DNA of 64,000 nucleotides from Sycobia sp. Sy_11 (Eukaryota > Arthropoda > Insecta > Hymenoptera > Epichrysomallidae), in assembly GCA_018907035.1 (NCBI GenBank), contig JACCIC010000001.1, forward strand, positions 4,508,001 to 4,572,000, read 5' to 3'. Below the pieces are notes generated by a model. That model was given only the letters and a program-made list of their open reading frames with translations. It searched no databases and was not told the origin of the DNA. Of this stretch, positions 1 to 13,729 are shown piece after piece (within the stretch, counting starts at the first letter, position 1; the number at the start of each line of letters is the position of its first letter). The position numbers and the translations under genes are program-made.

Positions 1-2880
1 GCCGATGCGCGTGCAATTTGTCACGAAGAATTATGTATGATTTGAGAAAAATTTGAAATATGCATTGAATACAATGAATATTATTCAAACGTCGCTATTT
101 CGTTGTTTTAGTAATTCGGATGACAATGATGTTCAAAGATCGTTTAACATGATTTAGAAAATATCAACATTACTGATTACATGGAATTAGGATTCATTAT
201 GATTCATCGAACTAATTTTCCAGTATGAATCATAATTCGAGGATGTTTACGAGTAGAATTGATCTATTTACTGCCTTTCCAAATAATAAGAGTGTCAATT
301 GTTGTATTTGATTTTTTGTAAAGTAATTGCCTGGTTGCAAAACGATAACATTTAAGAAGAATTTACATTTAATAATATATAGCATTTTAATTAGAATTTA
401 CTTCTCTAATTCATATTTTTAGTATTATGCACAACTATTAGGCACACGTTGAAAGATCATTGGTTTATATGAAAACTTCAGTTTCATTTTAAGTTAATTT
501 ATCAATCGTATCGTAGTTATATGCTGTTCAGAGCAGTGGGAAGTATATTTTCTACTTTGATTTCTTAACTTTCCCGTTATAACTCAAGTTTTCGATATTA
601 TATCGTCATAAAACAAGTTGCTCTATATTGATTTGGTAATAATATCACATCTACATACCACAATGCTTTCTTAAATTATTTATGCATTTCTTATATTCTT
701 GCGTCGCTTATATTATTTATCCACAATAAATCATCCCTAAAGGCTCTCTGATTTATATGAAATTTTAAATCATTATTAAATGACAATCATAACCAAAGAG
801 TCATGCTCGTTAAACGTTGCTTTATTCTTAGCGATGTATTAATTTCGAAGAAAATATAATTTCGTTACTCAATGATCATATTACATATAAAATTAACATT
901 TACTTGTAATAATAGTTTTCCGTCAGTCTTACTTCCTTAGAATTAAATATTAAGTGGTATCATCGCTTGGCTACACACATTGCATGGTCAGAAGCATGAA
1001 AAAGTATAAATAATATATATATAAAGTTATGTCATATAATATAATTTAGTTTGTATCATTTTGGTTCATTAATTTTTCTATAAAATAATTTATCTTTCAA
1101 ATAGACAAACTCATATCTGACAAAAAAATTTTTAATAAAAAACGATTAAAATTAAATTTAAAAATTAAATTGCAGAAAAATTCTAGAGAAATTAAATTTT
1201 TTACTTCATTCGCAATTTCAACATACTTTTTTGTCGAAATCCTTCATCCTAAAACAGGCGTTAGAGAAGAGAATTGATAAGGAATTACACCAAGGAATTA
1301 CAGTTATTATTTCGTAAAATAACTGAACAATGACGGATGAAGCAGAGATATGAATCTTATAAAGTTAAGAGAACGCGTGTTCTGTCTTTTTTTTACCGTC
1401 CGAGCTGAGTCTGCCCGCCACCCGCTGCTTCTAATTTATTCATTAAAGATGTCGAAGCACGCGCTCGGAGGCGACCTCCTATGCATTTATCTTTCAGCAA
1501 GGTGATAGGCGGACGGGGAGGGGCTTTAGCGTACTCGCTGTAAGCAGCTTTAGAGCCGTATAACTCTTTAGGGGAGGGGGTGCGACGAGGTTAATGGAAG
1601 TAAAAAGTAATTTCTAACTAAATTTTTACGATATCTTGTTTGGCAACAGAGTTCTTATTTTCTTGTCATGCAAAGCTCTATACGAAGTAAGTTTTAATCT
1701 TATGGACTTTTTTGACAATAGTGGTTATTTTATGTTGGAATAGAAGATGATAAAAAGATACACAGAGCTTTAGAGGGAAAAAATTTTTTTGGCGAACTTA
1801 GCTATGTTTAAACTATTTTTAATTCTTATTTAAAGAAAAAATCATCTCGATAAGGGAAAAAGATTTTCTGCACGATTCTAATATGATTCTTTTCTTTTTC
1901 ATAGAAATTAACATAATAGCACAATATTCCATGAAAAACTAATAAATTGATGTCAAGACAGTAATACGCCATCTAAACAATTTCTCTCGTATGCAAAGAA
2001 GATCTTAATCGTCGCCCTCGTAATCAACTCCACGGCAACACCCCGGGAATTCTCCATTCTTTTTCCGCATTTCCGTTCTATTCCCGTGCTTCTTTAAAAA
2101 TCTCGCACCGTTCCTCCCTGCGGTTTAATCAGGAAATATGCAAAACAGCCGGCTACGGAAGTTTCGAAAGGTTAGTTCTTTTTTTTACGGCGCCCCGGCA
2201 CGCTCGCCCATATGGAGATTGTAAAATTTAAGTCGAGAACTTTCAGGATCTCCCGGAACTTTGGGCCTTAGGGTAGTAAGTTCGTATAATAAAATCTTAA
2301 ACGGTAGGATGTATAAAATTAGGAAATGCGGTTCCAACGATTTTCGTACAGTGCAAAAATGTTTGGTAGTAAAAAGTTGAAGTCAACGATCTCTTGAATT
2401 TTTCATATTTTTTATACAGTTTTTTCTGAACGTTTTCTCCGTTACACTTTAAAATATTCGAAGCATAAATTCTAACAATATCTCGCTATTTATTGGCACT
2501 TAAATTTAATTAGTGCTATTTACGACATTATTACATCGTTGTCAAAGTAGCAGTTCCATTCAGTTTAACTTATAAATGCGGTCGATTACCTTTTTACCGA
2601 TTGATTAAAAAATGCAACGGCTAAACTCGATTGTTTTATATATATAGAAAATTTTTATTGATCATGCTTGTTATTTGAAATATTTTACAATCACATCCTA
2701 TGATTGACAAATATTGATTTCGACATATTTTATAACTTAAAAAGAAGTGAAAAATTTAATTCATTAATGAAAAAATTGTGAAAATTCTTTTTGAAAGGAT
2801 ACTAAACAATTTCAGCATTTTTCAGAGCACAATAAAATTCGATCATCGGGAGTCGAGACTGGGGAGAAAAAGAAACATCA
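1..2880. other. AT-rich non-coding DNA with two GC-richer patches
   Basis: No open frame of note. GC-richer islands lie at about 1385-1600 (with GGAGG-CGA-CCTCC) and 2005-2230. The rest is plain AT-rich sequence with nothing I recognise. Confidence 0.6.
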
Positions 2881-3905
2881 TTATTGCATCAGACGAGGCT
2901 CGAGCTGATCCCGTCAAAGCGATACCCCCGTCTATCCGGTGTCGATAAGTTCTCGAATATCAGTTGGAACTTTGTTTCGAAGAAAGACAATGTAAAATTG
3001 AAAATAAATTTTACAGAAGATAAAGGATCGGCAATTCGAATTGTGTATTCAATCTATCGAAAGATATACATCAAGGAACCGAGAGACAGTGAAACACTTA
3101 TAAATCCGCCCCGTGTCTAAGGTAAACTTTGCTTTTAATATTTTCAAAGATATTCGACAAGAGTGGAGTCTCAAAGCAGACCGCGGGAAACTTTTTCCGC
3201 GCGCACATTCTGATCGAAATGGAAAAAGTGGCGCGAGCCCCGCGCGGTCGGTGGGGAAGAGCCCGCCCCCTCGGATGCCCCATAAATCTCCCTCGCGTTT
3301 CTTCGGTTCACAGGCGCGCGCACCGAGGGATAATAGAAATTTCACCCCGAGCATATAATGGCGTTGGGGTTGCGAGGAACCTTCTCGATATAAGGAGGAG
3401 GATCAGGCACCAGGTGAAAGCTTCCACGTGGGCACAAACTTGACCCATTTCTCTCTCTCTCTCTCTCTACTCTCTCTCTCTCTCTCTCTCCCTCTCTCTT
3501 CCTCCCTTTCTCTATCTACCCCCGCCCCCTCGCCGCGCAGCCCGCCACCCATACTCGAATCGATTTTCCTCGTTGCTTGTATCGTGCACCGATGATATTT
3601 CTTCCCCTCGCCCGACCTATCCCTTAAGTGATCTAGGCGTATTCGAAGGGGTGGCGGCAGAGTCGAGGGCAGTCGTGATTTTGCTCCGAGCCTTTTCCTC
3701 CGCCCCGCCACTCATCATCGCCGCAGGGGAGATTGCGTCGGTCCGATGTTCCAGTTTTGTTTCCGTTTACCAAGGGATAATATCCGTTGCGCCGCCGCGC
3801 GGAATAATTTTTCGATCGTGCGTTTGCACTTTTCGTTCCACGATGGGTGGATCTCGGGGAATGGCTCTTAATGGCGAATTAATGCCGGTATATATATATA
3901 TATAT
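2880..3905. other. GC/CpG-rich patch with (CT)n, ending at a short (TA)n
   Basis: About 1 kb of locally high GC and CpG. Short frames on both strands (up to 138 codons) overlap one another, run through the CT and TA repeats, and show no recognisable protein. It is a candidate regulatory or promoter-like region. Confidence 0.45.
3449..3512. repeat. (CT)n microsatellite
   Basis: CT array with a few interruptions, inside the GC-rich patch at 2.9-3.9 kb. Confidence 0.9.
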
Positions 3906-4988
3906 AATGTGCTAAGGAGGAAACAGAAGTACTTCAGTGTGCTTGGAAGAAATTTGAGAAGAACGGTCTGCATGATTTGTATAAGGTGAGCATATTTATG
4001 ACCGCGATAGCAGGCGTAATTTTCTTATCGTTCGATTTATTCAGCTCTCTTCAATTTTTAGATTAAATTTATCAGCCGTGGTTTTAATTGATAGATCTTA
4101 TTAAGAAGAACGAAGGATGATGAATCGGGGTTGGGTATAAAAATGAGATCGACGAGAAGGGCTCAATTGTGCAATAAATTTCTAATCGGGAATCGATGCT
4201 GCCACGCTTGAGATGCGAGAGAAAATGACGATATAACTTATATCTAAGGTTATGGAAGTTAGTTAGAGTAAAATAAAAGGATTTTTTGTGAACTAAAATA
4301 TTTCAGAATAATTTTTTACTTATATTAATAACTTAAACATTAGTTAAATTTGCGTAATTTTCGGGAGTTAGATATGCATCCCTATTTTACATACGTATTT
4401 ATTTTACATCATTATCGAGTTCAGTCACGTTCAATTTTTTTTCTGGCGCATCCGAAATGTCAATTTGGAAACACCATTCGTTAGAAATTTAGGGAATGAT
4501 TAATGACATCGTTTATATTAACTTTTAAACATGTATCGAAATTTCCTTGCCCGAAGCCATGGCTAAGTTCGACAGAGTCCACGATCGAGTCCCCATTATA
4601 ACGATTTCTAGCTTCCTGCAAAACATGTTTACTAAATATTTTCAGTGATAGAAGCTAGGTTAATTTTCAACTATGGGGAATTGTGTACAGTGGCTGGATA
4701 AACATTAAATCGATAATTTTATCATAGAAATTCATCCAATAGATGAAGTGGTTTGTTACTGTAACAATCTTTTAAATCGCAGAATATTTCAATAACTGAT
4801 GTTAATTTAAATCTTAAATCAGTCAAAAATAGAAGACTCGCCCAAGTGGGTAAAAAATTAAAAAGAGCTAAAAATATGTTCTCAAAAAAATCTTTTACGT
4901 CTAGTCAAATACATGGTAATCGAAATGTTCTATAGACTTCGGAGGAATCATATTAAAGATTGGCTAATAGCCACTGTTACAGATAGCC

Positions 4989-5006
4989 CTTACGTAATTA
5001 CGTAAG
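4989..5006. promoter_or_regulatory. 18-bp perfect palindrome: two abutting TTACGTAA sites
   Basis: CTTACGTAATTACGTAAG is its own reverse complement and consists of two TTACGTAA octamers side by side. TTACGTAA is the classical PAR-bZIP/D-box core (in insects bound by Vrille and Pdp1). Binding here is inference. Confidence 0.45.
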
Positions 5007-5550
5007 CCACCTCCTAAAGTATATGAACTTCACATTGCCATATTCCATCGAAAATTTTTAATTATTCAATTTCTGACTTTACTCTTCATTTGTTTAATAC
5101 TTTAATTATGCACTAATGGGGACATAAATTAAAATTTTACTTCTTGCGTTTTATATCCACATAAAAAACATGTAAATATTTTAAGAATGATAATAATTTG
5201 AAGATAAAGATTTTGTCGAATTTCAGCGACCGAAACAAATATTAAATGTGATTAATTGTAGACTCATTACATACGTGATTAAATACGGTTCGATGAATCA
5301 AATTATAGCACCTGCATGGAGTGAAGTGGAATCTTGATATTAGTACACGAAGTAACAAGTTTTGCAACTGGGGAGATATATCGAAGCTGTGAATATATGG
5401 AAACGATTAAGCATAACCCTTTACTTATACAAGTATATGCTAAAAGTGAAAGTTTTGAAACTCAATGTGATTATTACTGATTTTACACCTGTGATAAATC
5501 GCAATGTATGCCAAAAACGATTTTTCAAGATATACTAACACTAGCATTAT

Positions 5551-5702
5551 TCTAGTTCAAATCCCAGTCCCGGCCACTTGTCACAGGCACCGCTGTAATA
5601 ATTTACACGTGCTTTGTTTACAAACACATCGTAGACCTCAGTCGCCGATTAGTACCGGTATTTAGAAGCAAAAATAGAGCGACGTTAAATAACATAAAAA
5701 AA
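5551..5702 (+). mobile_element. 5'-truncated SINE, copy 1
   Basis: The copy starts just upstream of GTTCAAATCCC (5555-5565), which resembles an RNA polymerase III B box. It ends in an A-run. ACTAGCAT at 5540-5547 recurs at 5703-5710 right after the tail, and the match extends to 10 of 11 bases, so it is a target-site duplication. Its 3' part (5618-5700) matches 38406-38490 closely, proving a repeat family. No A box is present, so the tRNA-derived head is incomplete. The tRNA origin is inferred from the B box alone. Confidence 0.8.
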
Positions 5703-5999
5703 ACTAGCATAATAGTGCAAAAAATAAAAGGTTAACTAATTTTCTTAAATATCTGTTTTTTGCTCCAAGATTTTCTTACCTACATGTATATTACACTATG
5801 GTGGATACACAAACATTTCAATATCAATGTAATATCATGGCAAAAATGCGAATTTCAAGCAAACTCAGCGGAATTTCAAAGGGCAAGAATTACACTTTAA
5901 TAAGTGATACAGTTTTTTTTCTTCGAAACAATGTATTTATGATGCTATACAGAAACTAAAATACAGTTCAGCAATCTGATTTTCTTCCTGATAACATGC

Positions 6000-6564
6000 A
6001 GTTTAGCAAGCCGCACGCGATTTTTGCTCGCTCACGCCAATTATTCTCATAATTAGTTTCGTCGTCGATTAAAAAACTGCAATATCTATCTACGGTCTAT
6101 ATACTATAAATAGCAGTCGCGTCTCAATTTCCTCCTTTGCGGCATCCCCTAGCTTAATGTACTCTCGCCATTACGCCCGCGCGCTTCGGAATATTCATTC
6201 GAGACTCTCATAGCTATATATATACATGAGATCGAAGCGCGAAAAGCGGTTGGCAACTCGGCATCCCCATCGCCTCCGGCGGCGCCTATCTGATTCTCCT
6301 AATTAATTTGCGCTCCTCGCGCCTCGCTCGCGCTCTCGAGAGGCATAACACCTGCACACTCGGACAGCCGGAAGGGGAGGTTGGCTGGTGGCGGGGCGGT
6401 ACTCTATTGGGTTTTTGCGGGGACTGCTTGCGCGCGCGCAATCGGGACGTGACCTCGCCGCCGCTCAATCTCTTTCGCGCGGCGATTTGGTCGCCCCCCT
6501 CTCCACCCGTCTATGACCCGCCACTCTCCTACTTTATTTGAGAGTTACTCTTAATTAAGCTCTC

Positions 6565-6566
<2 letters not shown>
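6000..6566. other. CpG-rich patch abutting (TA)n
   Basis: GC-rich from about 6120, with CCGGCGGCGCC and many CpG, ending in a (TA)n array. Small overlapping frames on both strands look like by-products of low stop density. Confidence 0.45.

Positions 6567-6609
<43 letters not shown>
6567..6609. repeat. (TA)n microsatellite
   Basis: About 21 TA units lie directly downstream of a CpG-rich patch. Confidence 0.95.
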
Positions 6610-6612
<3 letters not shown>

Positions 6613-8634
6613 GCATGTATATACGTGTATGTACAGTTCTATCCGAATGAATTCTGGCACGTGGATTTCACAGCGATTGATGCTTTGAGGAATAAAGCCA
6701 CTCCGGGGATTTTTTTCAGTGCACCGAGTTGAAGAAGATTAATCGTGATTCGCTATCGACATTACATACACATATCCGGCATGCTGTCTTGTTCAATCAT
6801 TCGCGGTTCGGTAATCCGATAAATGAAAAATTGCTCGATATTAGATAGCAGTATTTTATAGTCTATAAAATCATGCTCGAATAAATAATTGAAATCCACT
6901 GTAATTATTGTTCTTTTATTCGAAAAAGGGGCAAGTTTCTTTTGCTTTTAAGCAGGTAAAGTATTTGGGACAATTTCTTTCTTTTTCATTATGAAATATT
7001 CGATCGAAAAGTAGATCTGGGAAACCTATACATTACTGTGCTCTGTATAGGTAGAAAAGCAGGTGGAACAATATGTTACTTGCTATTATAATATTTATGT
7101 AAACATTTTATTAAGTATTTATAGATAAATCATGCTATAGTTGAGATATAAAAAATACTAAAAAAAAACTAAAGATCGACTGACATAAAGCAAACTAGTA
7201 AATATTTTAATATAACTATTAGAATTAGAACGATAACCAGACTGCTTTTATTGATAATAACTCTCGTGGAATCCGAAATGTAGAATATGAAATATTAAAA
7301 TTCAAATTAATTCTGTTACTAAAGGGCAATCTGGCTGTCTCGTTCGCCAACACTTTCTATATCTGCAAAGTACGTCGTTTCAAACCGGCACCCTTGGATC
7401 CCTGAAGAGGAGCAAGGACGGCTCGAAAATTCGAAATATTCAGATGCGGAAAGTTTTGTTCAACGGGCAGCCAGATTATGCATTACTAACCAAATTAATT
7501 TCGATTTTAATATGACAGATTCTACAGAGAATCGTTATAAATCAGGCCATCTCGACTGTCATTTTCAATATATTAGTTTATAAAAAAGCTTCTCAGATCC
7601 ATGAAAATACCTATTGGTTTGTTTAAAATACTAAATTTAGACATCGAGAAAGCTTCATCAATAATATTTATAAAGACATGTAATATATACATCAAATTAG
7701 AAGACCTTTTTTCACATTACTTATAGCAACCGTAATCTAGCTTCTATAGTTGTATAAACCTTCTGGACAGAGAGCGAATAAACCTTTTGTTGCAAATGAA
7801 AAATGCTCTGAAGTTCATATTACATTTACTTCATTTTGCAAAAGGATAAATACAAATACTTCTTATTCAAATAGCGCGAAGAGTAAAAGCTGTATGCAAT
7901 ATTATTCCAGAAAATTCGTACCTTAAATGGTTGCATACGTTCGCTTGAAGCTTTACCGTTCATTGTAATAAAAAGCATAAAAAGAGCAATTATCTACTAT
8001 TCTTCAAATAAAAGTTACGAAAGACTACTAATGGACAGGATTTTTTAATAACGACATGTTTAATATATACCCGGGAAAGTGGAATTTCACATTTCCCGTC
8101 GGAAATTTTTTCATCAATTAACAATGAAAAGTAAACTTTTCAATTTTACATTATTCTTCTCGTTACTAACCACCTAACCTATATATTAATAATCATAAAA
8201 GTAATATTCAATTCCACGTTAGTGCTTTTCAGAACGATTTATAATTCATAGGCGCTTTGAAGTTTCTATTAAACAAATAGAACGAAAATAAATTTTCATA
8301 TACGATGGCAATGATTGCATTATTTCATAGAAAATTTGTGCGAGAATTTTTTTAAAATAATCTTGCATGAAAAATCGATCAATCAATTTTCCTATTCAAT
8401 TCGTAATCAGACGAGCTTCAGAGTGTCTAAAGAATTTCGCAGCATTTATTTTATATTCGAACTCCATTTCCGTACTTTTTTATACGTGCCTGCTTTAGTA
8501 CATAATAGCAAACTTAAACCAAAAAAAAAAAAAATTAAAATCATCCATTATTACAATTATTTTGTTATCTGCGAATATAAAGATTTCTCAAAAAATAAAA
8601 AAAACGTCGAATTTCTTAAGCCCAAATTATATCG
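6610..8634. other. AT-rich non-coding DNA
   Basis: No ORF, repeat or motif that I can support. Confidence 0.6.
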
Positions 8635-8970
8635 CTGCGCGTTCTGTTCATCGGCGCGTGGATGCTGCCCATGATCCGCAGGAAATCTTCGACAGGCCGA
8701 GGGCGGATAATTTCAGATTTCGTTAACGACTCGTACGGTGACGTACGGAATTTCGGGGCTGCTCCCATCCTCGCGAGTTGTGAGACGATAGATCCGTCCG
8801 GCATCGTCCCGAGTGCTCTACGTTACGGGACCATTGCTCATTTTGCGCCAGCCTCCCTCGCCCCCAGAAACGCGACGTCACCTTTACATTAGTCCGAATT
8901 AGGGAGTTGTTGGAAGCGATGACTCGTCTGCGAGCACGGCGCGACTCGGGGTTTAGATACGACTTGGATA
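8635..8970. other. GC-richer patch with CRE-like TGACGT motifs
   Basis: Contains TCGTACGGTGACGTACGG (near 8729-8746) and GCGACGTCACC (near 8872-8882). Frames of 62-76 codons run on both strands with no recognisable product. It may be a regulatory element. Confidence 0.35.
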
Positions 8971-9593
8971 TTATACGGATATGCCCTCGTATTAATTCGT
9001 AGGGACCACGATAGGATGCGATGAAGTATAAAAATTTCAAATCAAATATCGAAGGTGTGTATAAAAAATTTTGCATTATTTGGAGAAGAGAAAAGTAACG
9101 CGATGTGGGATTTGGGGGATAAAAAAATTTTTCAATGTATTTTATATACAAGTCAGTCTATCTTTAGCATTTTTTTTTTAAATAGACAAGAAATAAAGAT
9201 AAATAAGTTTTATCTAAATGTAACAATGAACTGGAAAGTATTGATAAGAATAATAATGTCAAACTATCTTCTGTAAAATACAAAAATCTTTATTTCAAAT
9301 TTATTAAAATCAATATTTATTACCTTTCACTTTTAATGCGTAATAAAACTTGTGTTTCAATGCCGATAATGTGAAACTGCTATTATATGCGACAGTAATA
9401 AAAGATAGTGGAGAACTAAAAGGAAAAAGAATACGATGGATAGAATGCAGAATTATTCTGTTACTTTCTTAATATTACTCAATTTTCTTATCTGTGACTA
9501 TTCGTTATATTGTACATATAAATAAAGATGGCATTGTACAGATAAACATTAATTTACTATAAATAAATATTCCTGAAAATTTCCTGCTTTCAG

Positions 9594-9678
9594 CAATTAA
9601 TTAGTGATAGGTAATTATTAATTAATTATAAGAGCGATTAATTAGTAATAATTAATTGATTATTGGTAGTTAATTAGT
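9594..9678. promoter_or_regulatory. Dense cluster of TAATTA homeodomain-type cores
   Basis: At least seven TAATTA cores occur in about 85 bp, several as TTAATTAG. This exceeds what the surrounding AT-rich DNA shows locally. It may be a homotypic homeodomain-binding cluster or simply a degenerate ATTA repeat. Confidence 0.35.
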
Positions 9679-11125
9679 AAAATAAAAAGATTATTCAGAT
9701 TTTTAATTATTATAATTGATAGTTATTTGACATTTTTTCTATAAATACTTCATGCCTATATATCTTTAATCTTTTAAAATGAGATCGGTTTAATTGAAAT
9801 GTTACGGAACAAGATCAGAGACTATTTTTTAATAATTTCAATACAGAAATTGTTTACTCAGCGGACACAGGTTATTTTTGCACATTTCTTTACTGAAATG
9901 TAATTCATACTTTAGTTTCTTTCATAATATCAGGAAACATTATGAAATGAACAAAAATTATGAAGCGGAGAAGAGATTTTATTAATTCAGTGGAATAATT
10001 TACTTTTAGTCAGAAGAAGAAATTTTCATTTATTAATAAAACAAATAAAAAAAAATTTTTACTTTAAATACAGTCATAATATTATTTCATATTTCAGAAA
10101 GCTGCAGAAGAAAGATTGAGGTGTTATTTAGATTTTGTCAGTAGAAGAGTCGGGTTTTGGTCAGTCTATGCAATTGGAATTTTTATACTTCTTTGCAATG
10201 TTCGTGTGTGAATAAAATAAAATTTCTATTTAAATTGCAGTCGAAATATTATGAGATATATATGAAAATTGCAGAATAAGATCAGAGACGTTATTCTGAT
10301 TATTTACTGTACTGAAGTCAGTATGCCAGTTTTTTTTATCTGTCGATATCATTTGGGTTTAGACGCTTCTTAGCACAATTCCAAGCACATATAAAATAGA
10401 ATTTGTAAGTAAATCAATTACAATATTGTCTATTAAAAAATATTGATATGTTTATATTATTGATAGATAAACTTAAAATAGAAACATTATTTTCATCAAA
10501 AGACAAATGTGAAAAGCTACGAATAATGAATTCCTACGAATTTCATTAATATTTATATATTGTACTAGAAAAATCTATTTCGTATACTGAGTTACGAGAT
10601 TTAATACTAGAGACATCCTTCCGCTTATTAGTCAACAAGGCTGTATAGATAAAAATAAAATAATTTCTTTATCTAAATATTCAATCTATCGTCTCAATAT
10701 CCTGCCTTGGCAAATATGAGGAGTTCACCAACTCCACTTCGCAGATCAGCTCTCACCGTCTGGGGCATTAACGAACCGCGTCTGCATTCTCATCCGCTCG
10801 ATCAATGAATCGGTTCGTACGTTCTATTCTCGTAATTCACTTTTGTCCTGAAAATTATTAAATACAGCGTGGATGTAGACGGGGATCGATACTTCACGGC
10901 GGTACGGTGGTGTTTCGTTCGCCGCCCCCCTCCCACCCGACGACAAAATTTCTTAGGCTAGCCGAAAGTGATTTTAATAATGATCCATTGAGATGTTTAT
11001 TACGCCCGTTATAACCAACACGTGTTAAAACGTGAATCTATTCCTTGGCGAATAGACTATAAACGCATTCGCTGTGTGACGCGAATTTTGATGAATCAAA
11101 TAAGCCATGGGGTGGTTCGTACTTC

Positions 11126-11137
11126 TCTTTCTCTCCC

Positions 11138-11193
<56 letters not shown>

Positions 11194-11222
11194 CCCTCCC
11201 TCTCTCACTCATTCTCTCTGCC
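11126..11222. repeat. (CT)n microsatellite
   Basis: Interrupted CT array. It creates a spurious Ser/Leu-repeat reading frame. Confidence 0.9.
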
Positions 11223-13685
11223 TCTTTCTACAATCGATAAATGTTACGTGCGCAGTTAGAAATAGATATTTTTACCCGCTCTCGTCTGCCTTTCAAGGAT
11301 AAAGCTTTGTTTAACGTAAAATTAAAAATTGTCCGTTTATTTATTTCATAGAGCAACCATGATTTTTGTACATTATGTCAGTACATTTTCGGGATTAGTA
11401 TTAATTATTATGCATGGTAACTTTTGATAGGAATTTCGTAATTTATTATTTAATAAACTCATTTTGAATGCATAGTGTAAATTTATTTGATTATTAAATG
11501 TGCTCAAATAATGGGAAATAGTATGTTTCATTTGATTGTGTGAATAATTATATGAATGGACTTACGTGTAGATTAATGAAGTACTTCTTGACCATGCTGC
11601 AATCAATTATTTTATACCTGAAAAATAAACATATGAAATGTTTGAACATGTGTAATATGTACAGAAATATTAGTTATACACAAAAGAATATGATAAATGA
11701 ACAATTATGGCAAATAATTAAATTAAAAATTGGTCGATAAAAATATATATTTATTCCATATATGCAACGAAATAATCGAAGGGAAATTAATTTCAATCAC
11801 TAGTCAGAAAGATGCATTTAGTATATAATTTTACAAAATCGATTGTTTTTGGTAAAACACAGTTTTTATAATCCTTTTATAATTCCTTGTATAATCCTTA
11901 CTGAAAAGTTATTATACCAATTCTAAAATATATTATAATAAAGATACGGTATGTGTCAAATCAAAATTTGCTTAAATAATTTTACAGGCGTAGAAAAATT
12001 AAATACACTGGTAGCTGAATAATCCAGGCTATGCAGTTTTCTTAATGGTATATTCGAACTCTTTGGATTGCTGTCGGTTATAATATAATTTCTTATATTG
12101 ACTAAAAAAAATATATGAAATTTTAGTTTTAAAGCAATTGCATGAAACTTAAAAAGTCAAACGGTAATTTTTCGCGCATGCCGCTTAGCTGGGGGAAAAT
12201 GTAAATAGTTGCAAAACTTTCGTAATAAGCAATGTTGCTAATTGGGCGTTTTGAAGAAATCTTTACGTATTTTTTATGTAACCTAAGTTCTCGACTTTAA
12301 CGAATCTGAACTTCTGAACTTTTTAAGGAAGGGGCGAACACATGGGGTTTTTTTTTCATCAAAACCAAAACTTCTTCTGTGTTGCGTCTGAAGAAAAAAA
12401 TTTAACTCTTTAAAATATGCCGCGTTTTCTTTTACGAAGAAGTTCGGGGCGTTCCACAAAATTACACGTCTCAACTTCCCTAGTGACACCTTTAACACTA
12501 CTTATAAGTTTCATAAATCTTTCAGAATGAATACACAATAGATGTATATGTAAGCACACGAATTCCATTATTTCCATTTATCCTTTGAGATTTTTACATT
12601 ATATAGAACTTTTAAAGTTTTAATTTTCCCTACAATAAAATACCTGTCCAACTTGGAAAGAGCAGAGTAATATTTTTCCAACTTCGGCCGACGTTTAAAA
12701 TCGCCGGCTTCTTTAAATATATCAGAAGCGCGCCCGAAACATATTCAGCCGCTTATACGCCTGTATAACTTTTGGAAAAGTGAGCCTTGTCTCTTTAACG
12801 TGCGCTCGACGCGCTTATATTATTCCATTTTTCTTGTTCGGTTATACCATAGATTTACTTTGGTTTTTCTGAATGCATTCGTTGCGCTGTATGTATGTGA
12901 CATAGCTCACTCTTGTGGCCATGAGTAATGAAATGAGAAGTAACGTTGGAAAAAAGCTGTATTACGTTGATCAAATATCTTAGATTTATTGAATTCAGCA
13001 ATTAACAGTAATAAATAAATATAAATTACTACGTTTATTGTTTGCGAAATATACATGTAGTAATGACAAAATTTAAAACATCCACAATATAACTCATCTA
13101 ATTGTTATTATTAGTTTATGCTGGCTACACAACAATATAGATTATTCGCATGGTAAGTAGCATGCGATTATATAAATACAATATTGTTTATATAAATGAA
13201 ATATATTTATATAAATAAAGTATGTTATGAAAATAAAACGTACTAATAGTTGTAGTAAGAAAGCAAAAGTAAGTTCGCTATAATCTGAATTATATTAAAA
13301 GAGTAACACTCACGTATACCAGACTGACATTCTGCTGTTGATCACAGTATTTATGAAACTACCATATTTACTTAGTTAAACACTATTCTTTTTCAAATAT
13401 AAATCAGGAAAATTGATTAATTGTCATTTTCCTCAGCCCTGCTTTCGGCCACTTTAATTTCTGTGATATTTTATATTCCATACCAATAGAATAATCAAAT
13501 TTGCATATATTTTCAATACCACCGTTTTTATATTTCGCCACGCAATACTTTTAATATCCGTGTTATTCAACGTACTTTTTTATAAGTGAATAGTAAGTGT
13601 CTCAGTATCTGTACGTTTCTTACAGTTCAATAAGACTTCTCGAGTTCTATTATCATGCCGATGGCTTTTTTTCGAAAAAGTAGAA

Positions 13686-13688
<3 letters not shown>

Positions 13689-13727
<39 letters not shown>
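13689..13727. repeat. (AT)n microsatellite
   Basis: About 19 AT units. Confidence 0.95.

Positions 13728-13729
<2 letters not shown>

Larger units (their letters stand above)
3906..5999. other. AT-rich non-coding DNA holding the D-box palindrome and SINE copy 1
   Basis: Apart from the palindrome at 4989-5006 and the SINE at 5551-5702, I see no coding or structural signal. Confidence 0.6.
8971..13688. other. AT-rich non-coding DNA with one moderate GC patch and (CT)n
   Basis: Holds the TAATTA cluster (9594-9678), a GC-richer patch at about 10700-10970 and the CT array at 11126-11222. Nothing else is recognised. The small frames at 11540-11740 and 12283-12498 have no protein-like features. 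Confidence 0.55.

Noticed and set aside
3573..3989. 138-codon frame ending near AAG|GTGAGC, a splice-donor-like site
   Set aside because: The frame crosses a (TA)n run, has no recognisable domain and overlaps other frames. A lone donor-like motif is not evidence of an exon.
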